Below, in pieces: positions 54,201-63,150 of a stretch of 64,000 bases of DNA. Under the pieces are notes generated by a model that was not told the DNA's origin, did not search any database, and worked only from the letters and a program-made list of their open reading frames with translations. This DNA comes from Saprospiraceae bacterium. Lineage in GTDB: Bacteria > Bacteroidota > Bacteroidia > Chitinophagales > Saprospiraceae. The DNA is taken from assembly GCA_018057925.1 (NCBI GenBank), contig JAGPCT010000004.1:78913-142912 (forward strand), in the 5' to 3' direction. Both the position numbers and the translations under genes were made by a program. The number at the start of each line of letters is the position of its first letter. Position 1 is the first letter of the stretch.

Positions 54201-55274
54201 GTTGGCGCCATATTGATGTCCCATTTCATGCGCCACATAGTCTATATAAAAAGCGTCTCCTATTGGTGCGCCAAGTCCGGTGACTCCACGTGCTTTTTTA
54301 GTAGTACAAGGGGCATTCAGGGATGCAACACCTCCACCCCCAGTGCTAAACACGTGTCCAATGTCATAATTACTGCTACCTATTATGTTATCACAGGTTG
54401 TTTGATTTTCACTCAGCATCGTTTGGCCATTATTATTGGTATATGGATCGGTAGTGCTATTAAGGTAAATGATAGAGGTGTTGTTGGCAACAATGACCAT
54501 GGTTACTGCGAGGTCTCTCTCATATAAGCCATTGACACGTGTCATGGCGACGTTCATTTCAGAAAGGACGGCTGCTTTTTTAACAGCATCGGTAGCGCTG
54601 CCGGGAATACCTTGGTTACTGAGATGATATTGGGCGTATTCACCGGTACATGCGAGGGCAAGTCGAAATGTCCGCAATTGGCCGTCATTGGCATTGGCAT
54701 TAGCTGCCCTCAGTTCCGGTGCGTCAAATCCCTTTCCTTCAGTATGACAAACCCAGTCTATGTCGCGATGGTAATTGTTTTTATCGTATAGGATATACGC
54801 CTCTTTATCTTTGGTATAGGGGTCGATGTACACCGTGGGATATTGTGCTGATAGTATCATGGCATGAATCCCTGTGTAAGGAGAATAGCTGATTCTTGCT
54901 GTCGCTGAAGGATCATCGATTCCCTGACCAAGATAGGATCTGATTTCCGGGTATTTTTCCTGCAAACCTTGTTCAAATAAAGGCGCTTCGTATAACCGAA
55001 ATTGTTGTAACTTTCCCTGATATCCCGGTAATACAACAATAATATCAGATGTAGCCTTAAACCGCACCGGAGCTTGCTGTAATCTTGATTTGAAGCCATT
55101 GAGATCTAAGCGAAATAACTCATAAGAGTCAGGTACTGCGGCTCGTATTTCTTTCACTTTGAGCTGAACATCATTTTCAGAAATCATTTGCCATAATGAG
55201 TTTTGGGCATTGGAATATTGCATTCCAGACAAGAAAATGAAACAAATTAAAGTAGAATAAATTTTTGACATCAT
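51258..55274 (-). CDS. Secreted reprolysin-like metallopeptidase with GEVED domain and T9SS sorting domain
   Basis: 1338 residues from the Met at 55274 (the frame extends to 55304; the nearer Met pair gives a cleaner signal peptide, MSKIYSTLICFIFLSG). A propeptide-like region with VLPGYQGKLQQF is followed by a metzincin domain with HEMGHQYGANH (HExxHxxGxxH, about 349-359) and the Met-turn-like TIMSYAGICG. Then come Ig/FnIII-like domains (about 420-880), a GEVED domain with VVYIDWNQNGIFDDSNG (about 920-1000), a further beta domain and a T9SS sorting domain ending YTARVVKM. It should be an exported zinc endopeptidase. It is the largest gene of the window. Confidence 0.92.
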   Translation of the reverse strand: MMSKIYSTLICFIFLSGMQYSNAQNSLWQMISENDVQLKVKEIRAAVPDSYELFRLDLNGFKSRLQQAPVRFKATSDIIVVLPGYQGKLQQFRLYEAPLFEQGLQEKYPEIRSYLGQGIDDPSATARISYSPYTGIHAMILSAQYPTVYIDPYTKDKEAYILYDKNNYHRDIDWVCHTEGKGFDAPELRAANANANDGQLRTFRLALACTGEYAQYHLSNQGIPGSATDAVKKAAVLSEMNVAMTRVNGLYERDLAVTMVIVANNTSIIYLNSTTDPYTNNNGQTMLSENQTTCDNIIGSSNYDIGHVFSTGGGGVASLNAPCTTKKARGVTGLGAPIGDAFYIDYVAHEMGHQYGANHTFNSTEGSCGGNRNDATAVEPGSGSTIMSYAGICGSQNVQAHSDDYFQAISIQEMWRNVTTGQSTCAVKTATNNQPPTAGGGGNFTIPKSTPFVLTGSSSDPEGDAVTYCWEQMDNEVGTGATQPPLATNTKGPVFRSVLPTASPKRYFPNISTILTGQTQWTWEVIPSVARTMKFRLTVRDNHAGGGASASDDITITVNGTAGPFKITSQNTATTWQSQNNVTITWDVAGTNNSPINCSNVDIFFSGDGGSTFPILLASSVTNNGTAVVTVPNYNTTKGRIMIKASNNVFFDINDANITIQNSNCIVPTSTAATNITYFSADANWSFATGNFTIEYGPKATFGTPGSGAAAGNAYNTVVTAANVNTKTLTGLSGNTIYSYTVRQNCGANGYSINSNIIDFTTALAPCLGAEAGSISIDKTIVCPNSTVILSVVGQSIPAVGLIRTWQASTDGGSTWTDLNNSSDSYPVAVSQTTIYRYYVECTNNNSSDISNLVSVTVKPANTCNYCTNVTFPNGVEPITSVVLNEINNTTNAAVGGTPALEDFINLVANVASGLSYSIQVKGNTGGNYTNKIVVYIDWNQNGIFDDSNGSNEKYLLSDISNSTGTDSKVSTGTIAVPATALPGLTGMRVMKKYVEVAPPCNNTGWGQGEDYTINVIPNNDCSGAISISTDPKTDYINPGIQTAAGTSLSSTSDGTCFTSTTSSKDVWYKITTNGNNNAILNLTVTPASTMDVALTLFSGTCGSLSQVACANGGTTGYSENLVFTLPLWDGDIETRNNTVYYMRVTDIGGTGLTFTINNNNSSALPLTLLSFQAQQVKRGEVLLDWRVKDEVNMKQYDVERSVDGKNFTAIGTVSNLGKETYSLIDPRPVIGINYYRLAMVESNGLTNYSRIAAINVNDGKALHASPNPVTGDLTVEVKGAIGAQAVIDIIDYTGKRVRTLSIPTGKVTVDMSSLPTGVYVVQYLDGTAIYTARVVKM

Positions 55275-55549
55275 AAAACGTATGGTTTTAAGGATAAATG
55301 ACAATTACTATGAAAATTATGAAAAGGAGGTAAATATAATATACTGAATGCTAAATAAAAATCAATTCCCTATTGAAAGCAAAAGTAATATTTTCCAAAT
55401 AACTTTCTTGAAAAAAAATAAAAAGAATTTGTTTGTATTAAAAAAATACATTATTTATTGTTTATTATTCACCAATTGATTACAAGGCAACTTAAATCAA
55501 TCCATTTGGGTATTCAGTAAGAAAAGCATTGCATACAAATCGATTTTTT

Positions 55550-55705
55550 TACCCAAATTCTTCATTTAGACAAATGCGGAATAGGGATGCGACTCGTAAT
55601 ACCGATTGGATACATGTAATAGTCCAATTACATTGATCTAAACGACTATCTGGAGCATTTTGATTTTAGGAAAGTTTGACTAATTTATAAATCAATTTGT
55701 TATAA
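55550..55705 (-). repeat. Family A fragment joined to a family C repeat
   Basis: Bases 55550-55597 hold the family A edge (ACCCAAATTCTTCATTTAGACAA, CGACTCGTAAT). Bases 55598-55705 are a reverse family C element, shortened in the middle. Together they fill the gap 55305-55752 apart from an AT-rich leader; no gene is seen. Confidence 0.7.
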
Positions 55706-55752
55706 GCTTTTTACAATTTCAGAAATATGCATCCTCCCGTACAAATCCGGTT

Positions 55753-58035
55753 TTACCTCACAGGATTTGCCGACATTTCAAAGACTAATTCACCGCCGCC
55801 TTGTATCATTGAATGTGTGATATACCGCTCTTTCCAAGGGTATCCCTGCCATGTTACACTCTTGACATATACGTTTTTAGGGCTTTGGTTCTTAGTCCGT
55901 ACGGTAAATGTTTTCCCATTTTCAAGGAGTATTGATGCACTTTCCACTAGCGGGCTTCCCAGCATATACTGATCGGATCCCGGACAGACCGGATAGAATC
56001 CGAGTGAAGAAAAAAGATACCAGGCACTCATTTGTCCGCAGTCGTCATTACCGCTCAGGCCATCCGGCCCATTTCGGTATTGATTGTTTAAAATCATTCT
56101 TACCTTTTGCTGGGCCTTCCAAGGGCTATCCGTCCAGTTGTACAGGTAAGCGACGTGATGCGATGGTTCATTGCCATGGACATAAGAGCCAATGATGCCT
56201 TCGCGTGTGATATCTTCTGTTTTTTCGAAATATTTGTCCGGCAAGTGTTTTTCAAACAAATCATCTAGATACTTTTCAAATTTCACCTTTCCACCCAAAA
56301 GCATCACCAATGCAGGCACGTCGTGTGGCACATACAAGCTATAGTTCAATGCATTCCCCTCTATAAAGCCTTGTCCATGAGTGTCCAGAGGGTCGAAGTC
56401 CTTTTTGAACGAACCATCCGATAAGCGGGGTCGCATAAAGCCTGTCTGTGGGTCAAAGACCTTGCTAAAGTTGCGTGATCGCTCTGAAAACTCTTTCATG
56501 ATATCATATCGATCTACTGCTTTTGCCAAGGTCATGATACACCAGTCATCGTAGGCATACTCAAGGACCTTGGATACCGAAGAAGAAGACTTGTCTTCGG
56601 AAATATAGCCCTTTTCCATATATTCGCTTAGACCGTCATAACGCCTACTTCGCGCTGTTTGGACGCAGGCATCAAGCACTTCGTTGATGTTGCCCTTATA
56701 AACACCCTTGGCAACAGCGTCGGCAATAACCGAAACACTGTGATAGCCTATCATACACCAGTTTTCATTGGCATAGTGGCTCCATACTGGTAACATGTGC
56801 ATGGCACTCTGTTGATAGTGCGCCAACATAGAACGAATCATATCTTGATTGCGTGTCGGTTGGACAATATTAAACCAAGGGTGCAATGCTCGATACGTGT
56901 CCCACAAGGAGAAGATGGTATAATTTTTAAATCCTTTTGCTTGATAAATATTCTGATCCAACCCTCTATACTTGCCATCACCATCCTGATAAATGATGGG
57001 AGACAAATACGTGTGGTATAATGCCGTATAGAAGTTGACCTTGTCGGCATCACTTCCTGACATGCTGATCTTATTGAGTTCTTTTTCCCATTTACTGCGT
57101 GCCTCCGACCGTAATTGATCAAAGGATTTTCCGGATGACTCACTTCCAAGGTTGTAAAGCGCCCCATTCGTGCTTACCGGAGATAGTGCCATCTGGACTT
57201 CTATGGCTTCATCCTTTGCCATATCAAAATCGAAATACATCCTAAGTTTTTTTCCAGCCAATTCAGGGAAGTCGTGAGTCTGATCAAATTTTCTCCAAAA
57301 CCCCCGATACACCTGTGGTCCATCATAGTTGACACATCCATAACTTTTAAATGGCTTGGAAAATCGCATCGCAAAATAAACCAGTCGGGTTCGTGCCCAT
57401 CCATTGGTTTGGCGATACCCTACGACCGTGTAGTCATCTATTACTTGTACAAAAGTCCAAACATTTTTTTCATCATAATTATAAATTCCATGCATCAAGT
57501 CTAAAATAATATGAGATGGACCGCCTTGATGAAAAGTATAGCGATGTACGCCGACTCTATCCGTAGCCGTCATTTCGGCAGTTATCGGACCTTTGTCCAA
57601 CTTAACCCTATAATAGCCCGGTTGAGCTACTTCATTAGCGTGTGAAAAGGTTGAACGGTATCCACCTTCCGGATTGGTGGCAGTACCGGGATTCAGGTAG
57701 AGTTTACCTTGAGATGGCATAATGAGAAAGTCGCCCAAATCGGAGTGCCCTGTACCACTAAAATGGGTATGACTAAATCCGACAATAGTTTTATCATCGT
57801 ACTGGTATCCCGCACAGTAGCGATATACATCCGGATTGTATTTGCCATTGACTTCATACGGTATCGTGTCTGTATCCGGGCTAAGCTGAACCATCCCAAA
57901 AGGCACCGTTGCTCCGGGATAGACGTGTCCCATTCGTTGTGTACCTATGAGTGGATCGACATAATCAAAAGCAGTTTTTCCCTGACTAAAGGAACAAAAG
58001 GGAAGACACATCAAAAAAATTACAACATAACGCAT
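55753..58035 (-). CDS. GH92 alpha-mannosidase
   Basis: 760 residues from the Met at 58035, where a signal peptide (MRYVVIFLMCLPFCSFSQG) begins. The frame extends 96 codons further, but that part overlaps mnmH and lacks family similarity. GH92 signatures: DYVDPLIGTQRMGHVYPGATVPFGMVQLSPD at the N-terminus, FSHTHFSGTGHSDLGDF, and in the catalytic C-terminal domain GNEPSHHVAYLYN and GNDDCGQMSAWYLFSSLGFYPVCPG. GH92 enzymes are calcium-dependent exo-alpha-mannosidases, inverting, often on N-glycans. No SusC/D pair is beside it. Divergent from mnmH. Confidence 0.93.
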   Translation of the reverse strand: MRYVVIFLMCLPFCSFSQGKTAFDYVDPLIGTQRMGHVYPGATVPFGMVQLSPDTDTIPYEVNGKYNPDVYRYCAGYQYDDKTIVGFSHTHFSGTGHSDLGDFLIMPSQGKLYLNPGTATNPEGGYRSTFSHANEVAQPGYYRVKLDKGPITAEMTATDRVGVHRYTFHQGGPSHIILDLMHGIYNYDEKNVWTFVQVIDDYTVVGYRQTNGWARTRLVYFAMRFSKPFKSYGCVNYDGPQVYRGFWRKFDQTHDFPELAGKKLRMYFDFDMAKDEAIEVQMALSPVSTNGALYNLGSESSGKSFDQLRSEARSKWEKELNKISMSGSDADKVNFYTALYHTYLSPIIYQDGDGKYRGLDQNIYQAKGFKNYTIFSLWDTYRALHPWFNIVQPTRNQDMIRSMLAHYQQSAMHMLPVWSHYANENWCMIGYHSVSVIADAVAKGVYKGNINEVLDACVQTARSRRYDGLSEYMEKGYISEDKSSSSVSKVLEYAYDDWCIMTLAKAVDRYDIMKEFSERSRNFSKVFDPQTGFMRPRLSDGSFKKDFDPLDTHGQGFIEGNALNYSLYVPHDVPALVMLLGGKVKFEKYLDDLFEKHLPDKYFEKTEDITREGIIGSYVHGNEPSHHVAYLYNWTDSPWKAQQKVRMILNNQYRNGPDGLSGNDDCGQMSAWYLFSSLGFYPVCPGSDQYMLGSPLVESASILLENGKTFTVRTKNQSPKNVYVKSVTWQGYPWKERYITHSMIQGGGELVFEMSANPVR

Positions 58036-58149
58036 GATACAATAACTTTGGGTTAAGGTGGCTAAGATACACAAAACACCCATATTGAAAAGAACAAAAT
58101 ATAGAACATTCAGGCAGAAGGAATGGACAAAAATAGGTAGATTTGTGAC

Positions 58150-59199
58150 ATGGCTTTTCAAAGTGTTTCGATAGTACAATTCCTTGAGCTCTCTCTCTGT
58201 CATCCGGTCTTTGACGTGCGAAGCCCTTCTGAATACGAACATGCGCACATTCCGGGAGCATTTTCTTTGCCCTTGTTTGACGACGAAGAAAGGCGCATTG
58301 TAGGGACAGCATATAAGCAACAAAGTCGAGAAGAAGCCATCAAAATCGGATTGGACTATTTCGGTTCCAAGATGCGTCCCATGGTTGTCACCGTAGAAGA
58401 ATGCCTGAAATCGGGCACTTCGAAGGTTGTCTTAGTCCATTGCTGGCGAGGCGGCATGCGTAGTTCGGCAGTAGCGTGGTTGCTTGACTTATACGGCTTT
58501 GAGGTTATGGTCTTAGATGGTGGGTATAAAAATTATCGACGGTGGGTTTTAGAACGCTTTGCTCTTTCATATTCTATTCGAATACTAGGTGGCTTCACCG
58601 GAAGTGGAAAAACTGAAATTCTACACAAACTACGGCAATTAGGTCATCCGGTAATCGATCTTGAAGGCTTGGCTCACCACAAAGGCTCTTCTTTTGGGGC
58701 ATTGGGACAGCCAACGCAACCGGGTAACGAGATGTTTGAAAATCAGTTGGCCATGGAGTTGGATCGGTATAACAAACTTATTCCAGGTCAACCAATATGG
58801 CTTGAAAGCGAAAGTAGCCGCATAGGCTGTATCAACATCAATCATGTTTTTTTTCAACAAATGAAGTCGGGCGACTATATCCGCTTAATGATTCCCCGTG
58901 AAGAAAGGTTGAAAAAAATTGTAACAGAATATGGCTCTTTTGACAAGGATACGTTGATAGCCGCTGTCATACGAATTAAAAAAAGGCTCGGTGGCTTAGA
59001 AACTCAAAATACAATTAACTATATCCTTCAAGGTGACATCTCCTCAGCATTTGAAATACTTTTGGCATACTATGACCGGTTTTATGAGAAAAGCGAAATA
59101 TTCAATCCCCCGACCCTCTCCATCGAATTGCCTGATACCAATGCCGCAGCTAATGCCAACAATATTCTTGAAGCCTTAGAATTAAAAAAAGATATATAA
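58150..59199 (+). CDS. mnmH: tRNA 2-selenouridine synthase MnmH
   Basis: 349 residues, the normal length. N-terminal rhodanese domain with PVFDVRSPSEYEHAHIPGAFSLPL and the active-site VLVHCWRGGMRSSA (Cys98), then a P-loop domain with GGFTGSGKTEIL (147-158) and WLESESSRIG. It replaces the sulfur of 2-thiouridine at the wobble base (U34) of tRNAs for Lys, Glu and Gln by selenium, using selenophosphate, via a geranyl intermediate. selD, the selenophosphate source, follows 46 bases downstream. Confidence 0.95.
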   Translation: MAFQSVSIVQFLELSLCHPVFDVRSPSEYEHAHIPGAFSLPLFDDEERRIVGTAYKQQSREEAIKIGLDYFGSKMRPMVVTVEECLKSGTSKVVLVHCWRGGMRSSAVAWLLDLYGFEVMVLDGGYKNYRRWVLERFALSYSIRILGGFTGSGKTEILHKLRQLGHPVIDLEGLAHHKGSSFGALGQPTQPGNEMFENQLAMELDRYNKLIPGQPIWLESESSRIGCININHVFFQQMKSGDYIRLMIPREERLKKIVTEYGSFDKDTLIAAVIRIKKRLGGLETQNTINYILQGDISSAFEILLAYYDRFYEKSEIFNPPTLSIELPDTNAAANANNILEALELKKDI

Positions 59200-59245
59200 T
59201 TCTTTCATAATCACATAACCAATTGATAACATTTATATTATAAAT

Positions 59246-60295
59246 ATGATTGAAGAAATAAAGCTGACCAAATACTCTCATGGTGGCGGTTGTGGGTGTA
59301 AGATTGCACCACAAGTATTAGACGATATTTTGAAGAGTAATGTGGCATTCACGCACTTTGACAACTTGCTCGTTGGTAATGAAGGTAGGGATGACGCCGC
59401 CGTATATCGGCTCAATGACAATCAATGTTTGATTGCCACCACCGATTTTTTTACCCCCATTGTTGATGATCCATATATCTTTGGTCAGGTAGCGGCTGCT
59501 AATGCCCTTAGTGACGTATATGCTATGGGTGGGCGTCCTGTTTTGGCCCTCGCTATCCTTGGCTGGCCCATCAATAAGCTGCCTGTTGAGGTGGCACAGC
59601 AAGTGATGGAAGGAGGTAGAAGTATTTGCCATGAAGCAGGGGTACCGGTTGCCGGAGGACATAGCATCGACTCTCCCGAACCAATATTTGGACTTGCTGT
59701 AAATGGATTGGTTGAAATGCGGTATCTTAAGCAGAATAATGGAGCAAAGGAAGGAGATTTCTTGCTACTTACTAAGCCAATAGGTGTCGGAATATACGCT
59801 ACGGCAGTCAAGAGGAAGGTAATTGAGCCACAAGATTTAGATTCCTTTTATCAGCAACTTATACAAGTTAACAAAATAGGGGAGTTGTTGGGACGTCTTG
59901 ATGTCGTGCATGCCATTACTGATGTGACGGGATTTGGACTGGGAGGGCATCTGGTTGAAATGGCTACCGGTTCCGGATTGACGGCAGAACTGTATTATAA
60001 TGCTATACCGAAATTAGACGTGAAAAAATACCTGACCAACAATGTATTTCCGGATGCAACCTATCGCAACTGGAATGGTTATGGTGATAAAATAGACTTT
60101 GCTCCTACCGTCGATGCTTTGGAGGCTTTTCAGTTACTACCTGATCCACAGACCAATGGAGGGCTATTGGTCGCTGTATCGCCGGAAGGTCTTGCTGAAG
60201 TGCAGCAACTATTGGCTGAAAATGGGTATCATGCCTTTCAAGAGCCCATAGGCCGATTTGTACAAGGAAATGACAAAAAGGTAATGGTTGTTTAA
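59246..60295 (+). CDS. selD: Selenide, water dikinase SelD
   Basis: 349 residues, normal length. N-terminal catalytic segment YSHGGGCGCKI with Cys at the position that is Sec in some SelD, then ATTDFFTPIVDDPYIFGQVAAANALSDVYAMGG and AGGHSIDSPEPIFGLAV, both typical PurM/SelD nucleotide-binding segments, and LPDPQTNGGLLVAV at the C-terminus. It makes selenophosphate from selenide and ATP. With mnmH it forms a two-gene selenouridine operon. The stop codon is immediately followed by a family B repeat. Confidence 0.95.
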   Translation: MIEEIKLTKYSHGGGCGCKIAPQVLDDILKSNVAFTHFDNLLVGNEGRDDAAVYRLNDNQCLIATTDFFTPIVDDPYIFGQVAAANALSDVYAMGGRPVLALAILGWPINKLPVEVAQQVMEGGRSICHEAGVPVAGGHSIDSPEPIFGLAVNGLVEMRYLKQNNGAKEGDFLLLTKPIGVGIYATAVKRKVIEPQDLDSFYQQLIQVNKIGELLGRLDVVHAITDVTGFGLGGHLVEMATGSGLTAELYYNAIPKLDVKKYLTNNVFPDATYRNWNGYGDKIDFAPTVDALEAFQLLPDPQTNGGLLVAVSPEGLAEVQQLLAENGYHAFQEPIGRFVQGNDKKVMVV

Positions 60296-60510
60296 TCCCG
60301 AATTCCACTTAAAGGCAAAATGTTGTCTTTAAGAAATATGAAGCTAACTTTTTATTGTGTTGAAATTCCAATAGTCACGAAACAATATATTTTCAAATGC
60401 ATGATAATCAACTTGTTGAGATTTAGTTAGATGTAATTCAGCAGTAATGGTTTTGAAAAACCGTATAGTGCTGATTATGAGGTTTAACCCCGAATTCATA
60501 TTATAGGAAA
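60293..60510 (+). repeat. Family B joined to shortened family A repeat
   Basis: It begins at the selD stop codon (TTTAATCCCGAATTCC). Bases 60296-60440 are family B and 60440-60510 the left part of family A (CAGTAATGGTTTTGAAAAACCGTATAGTGCTG). A further short family B trace follows to about 60540. No gene is seen in 60296-60559. Confidence 0.8.
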
Positions 60511-60559
60511 AAATATTTGCTTTGAATTTGAATTTGAGTTGAACATTATCTCAAAGTGA

Positions 60560-61183
60560 TTATTGCATCAAAGTGTGCACATGCTTCCAAATCTCTTCAT
60601 GCAATGCCTCCTGAGAAAGTGTTCCATCGACGAATACAATGTGTTCACCGTCGCCGGCGACTTCAAATGCTTTAAGGTATTCTTCATGCGTACGTTTGAG
60701 CTTGGTGGGATTTTCATAAATATCCAAACTGTCTCTTGTCTTTGTCAATCTTTGATAACAAATCTCCGGATCAATGTTGATATAAAAGGTAATGTCGGCT
60801 TTCAAATAGCTTTTACATAGGTTGTTTGTCTGAATAAGCCAAGATAGAGGCAAGTATTCACCTTGAAAGGCATAAGTAGAAAAATAATAACGGCTCGCTA
60901 TAATATTGTGTCCTTCTTTCAGAATGGCCAGCATACCGTTATCGGGATGTGTGATATGATCTAACCTGTCCGCTAAGTATAGTGCTGCTATGACGGCGGG
61001 GTCGGCACTGACCTTTCCACTCATAATATCCCGGATCATCAAACCAATTTTTCCATCTGTCGGCTCATGCGTTGTAATTGCCGTTTGGCCGTGATTGTTG
61101 AATGCCTTATAAAGTAAATCAATTTGGGTGGACTTGCCGCTTCCATCAATACCTTCAATGACAATAAACAGGGGTTTGGACAT
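60560..61183 (-). CDS. tmk: Thymidylate kinase
   Basis: 207 residues. P-loop FIVIEGIDGSGKSTQID, THEPTDGKIG (DRX-type substrate segment), ALYLADRLDHI and RYYFSTYAFQGE with the conserved residues that contact dTMP. It phosphorylates dTMP to dTDP using ATP in the cytoplasm. Stands alone, divergent from the cyclase-family gene 106 bases away. Confidence 0.95.
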   Translation of the reverse strand: MSKPLFIVIEGIDGSGKSTQIDLLYKAFNNHGQTAITTHEPTDGKIGLMIRDIMSGKVSADPAVIAALYLADRLDHITHPDNGMLAILKEGHNIIASRYYFSTYAFQGEYLPLSWLIQTNNLCKSYLKADITFYINIDPEICYQRLTKTRDSLDIYENPTKLKRTHEEYLKAFEVAGDGEHIVFVDGTLSQEALHEEIWKHVHTLMQ

Positions 61184-61289
61184 ATTTTATTTATTAACTT
61201 CAAAAAACATGATGTAACGCAAGAGTATCGGAATATTTCATAAATTTGATTTCAAAATAATTCTGAATACAGTCAATATAATACAGCAA

Positions 61290-62063
61290 TTGGGCACAAA
61301 CATAAGAAATATTAACCTTACAATTGAAATAAATGGTCGTCTCTGTCGGGCAGATATCAATCATCCGATAGACTTATCGATGCCCCTTCATAGTGGCTAC
61401 CCACAGGTCAATTGTTTTGAAGCCCCTTATTTCTATGCAAGTCCATTGAGGGCAGGTGACTTTATCGGCAGCACTGCTCAAGGCAGCCCGGTCAATTTTT
61501 TCAATATCAATATCAATCCACACGGTAATGGTACACATACCGAATGTGTCGGACATATAGCCACGGAGTCTTATTTTATCAATCGTTGTTATCAACCCCG
61601 TATTCACCTGAGTCAATTAATCAGTATCTTTCCTCAGCTGATGGACGATGGAGACAAGGTTATCCATACGACACATTTGGAGTCTTTGTGGGAGCCTGTC
61701 GGTGAAGATGCTTTAATCATACGAACATTGCCCAATGGCGATGAAAAAAAGAACAAGGATTACAGCAATACCAATCCGCCATATTTGAGTGCCGATGCCA
61801 TGCATTATATCATTGAAAGGGGCATTCGACATTTGCTGATAGACTTGCCCAGTGTAGATCGTGAAAAAGATGAAGGTAAGCTAAGTGCCCACAAAGCGTT
61901 TTGGAATTATCCCGGCGATGCGGTCAGACACGATGCTACCATAACAGAATTAATATTTGTAGAAAATTCTGTTCAAGATGGATTATATTTATTAAATTTA
62001 CAATTGCTAAATTTGCAGTTGGATGTTTCTCCAAGTCGCCCTTTGTTGTATAAACTATTGTAA
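61290..62063 (+). CDS. Cyclase-family (kynurenine formamidase-like) hydrolase
   Basis: 257 residues from a TTG start at 61290; no ATG lies near the start of the conserved region, and the TTG gives MGTNIRNINLTIEI. The cyclase-family pattern is visible: PIDLSMPLHSG..., the metal-binding NPHGNGTHTECVGH (HxGTHxD-like with E replacing D), ALIIRTLPNGDEKKNKDYSNTNPPYLSADAMHYIIERGIRHLLIDLPSVDREKDEGKLSAHKAFW. Members hydrolyse formylkynurenine or related amides with a divalent metal. The next gene starts immediately after its stop. Substrate unproven. Confidence 0.82.
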   Translation: MGTNIRNINLTIEINGRLCRADINHPIDLSMPLHSGYPQVNCFEAPYFYASPLRAGDFIGSTAQGSPVNFFNININPHGNGTHTECVGHIATESYFINRCYQPRIHLSQLISIFPQLMDDGDKVIHTTHLESLWEPVGEDALIIRTLPNGDEKKNKDYSNTNPPYLSADAMHYIIERGIRHLLIDLPSVDREKDEGKLSAHKAFWNYPGDAVRHDATITELIFVENSVQDGLYLLNLQLLNLQLDVSPSRPLLYKLL

Positions 62064-62774
62064 ATGTCTTTTACCTACGTATCGGACCGCTCTCTATTTG
62101 ATCGCTTTATAACGATTGAAACCGGCTCTTACCGGGAGATAATCCATTTTTACGAAGATTATAGAGAAAATATCAATAGACTTGAAGTCCGCCAAAGGTA
62201 TGAAGTATATGTATCTTATCTCGAAGCCTTATTTGAAATGGGTAAATATGCAGAAGTCCTCCTTTATGTTGACGAAGCCATCGAAACTGCCATTGAATCC
62301 GAGTATTCTAAGTTGTTGGGCGTAGATATTTATTTTAATTTATTGATGAAAAAAGCGGTTGCCTTGTATCAAACAGGAAGGTATGACGACTCTTTTCAGA
62401 TAACAATCCAATTGCTTTCGATGAATCCGGATGAACCCAATGTAAAATTCTTTTTCAAAGAAGCCCTGATGCATCGCTATCGCAAGTTTGTCCTTCCGAC
62501 ACGCGTATTCTTTATCGCAGGTGTCATAACGACTATGTTGATTATGGCATTTGAAGTGCTTGTAATTATACCGTTTTACAGCGAATTCATCGACATTGTG
62601 TCGCGCATCCGCAATATTTTGTTTTTGTTTTCAATCCTCATCTTTATCTCCGGCGAGGCTTCTCGCTATTTGATGATGGAAGGGCAGGTTTTCCTCCAAA
62701 TCAAATACTTAAAAAATCAAAAAAAGAGCACAAATAGGCAAATCATCTCCAACAAAATCGAAAATAAACAATAA
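62064..62774 (+). CDS. Membrane protein with TPR-like N-terminal domain
   Basis: 236 residues. Its ATG follows the stop of the cyclase-family gene with no gap, so translation is coupled. About four helical repeats occupy residues 20-135 (for example RYEVYVSYLEALFEMGKYAEVLLYVDEAIET and KKAVALYQTGRYDDSFQITIQLLSMNP), then two membrane helices (148-170 and 183-198) and a basic C-terminal tail (LKNQKKSTNRQ). There is no catalytic motif and no assigned function. It may anchor or scaffold another complex. Confidence 0.75.
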   Translation: MSFTYVSDRSLFDRFITIETGSYREIIHFYEDYRENINRLEVRQRYEVYVSYLEALFEMGKYAEVLLYVDEAIETAIESEYSKLLGVDIYFNLLMKKAVALYQTGRYDDSFQITIQLLSMNPDEPNVKFFFKEALMHRYRKFVLPTRVFFIAGVITTMLIMAFEVLVIIPFYSEFIDIVSRIRNILFLFSILIFISGEASRYLMMEGQVFLQIKYLKNQKKSTNRQIISNKIENKQ

Positions 62775-62942
62775 TAAATCAGCTCTTTATCTCGTAGAAT
62801 TTTGTATTGACCGAGAATTCAGCCTTCTGAGTATTTGGCAGTAATTTATATTGCAACTGTGTAATTACAATGGTAAGTCAGACGAACAAACGCCAAATAT
62901 TGTATTGAGGCAATCTTCACACACCCATATAAAATTTGTGTT

Positions 62943-63027
62943 CCTGTACCAGATAGATCTTTATAAATCAGTCCAACTTTCCCTAAAATCAAAATGCTCC
63001 GGATAGCTATCGGGATGATAGCCGTTA
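62943..63027 (+). repeat. Left half of a family C repeat, interrupted
   Basis: Matches family C from its left end through ATCAAAATGCTCC and GGGATGATAGCCGTTAA. The right end (ACGAATATCCAATTGGTATT) reappears at 63778-63800. The 750 bases between look like an insertion. Confidence 0.65.
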
Positions 63028-63124
63028 ATCACAATCCCCCAACTCGAAAGACGGAGTTGAGCACTATCGCTAACGAAATTATAAACTATTGAAAATGAAT
63101 AGGATAATTTGCCGTTAGTCAGAA
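63024..63124 (+). repeat. 101-bp direct repeat, left copy
   Basis: Runs from GTTAATCACAATCCCC to GCCGTTAGTCAGAA and contains the dyad CAACTC...GAGTTG. The right copy is at 63663-63763, with a few differences. Confidence 0.85.
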
Positions 63125-63150
63125 GAGACATTGTGATACCTTCTTTTTTA

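Noticed and set aside
58138..58145. TAGATTTG as the mnmH promoter
   Set aside because: It ends only 4 bases before the start codon, too near for a normal leader; TAACTTTG at 58043-58050 is an alternative but equally unproven.
58036..58323. 96-codon N-terminal extension of the GH92 frame
   Set aside because: It overlaps the start of mnmH on the other strand and shows no family similarity; a clean signal peptide begins at 58035.
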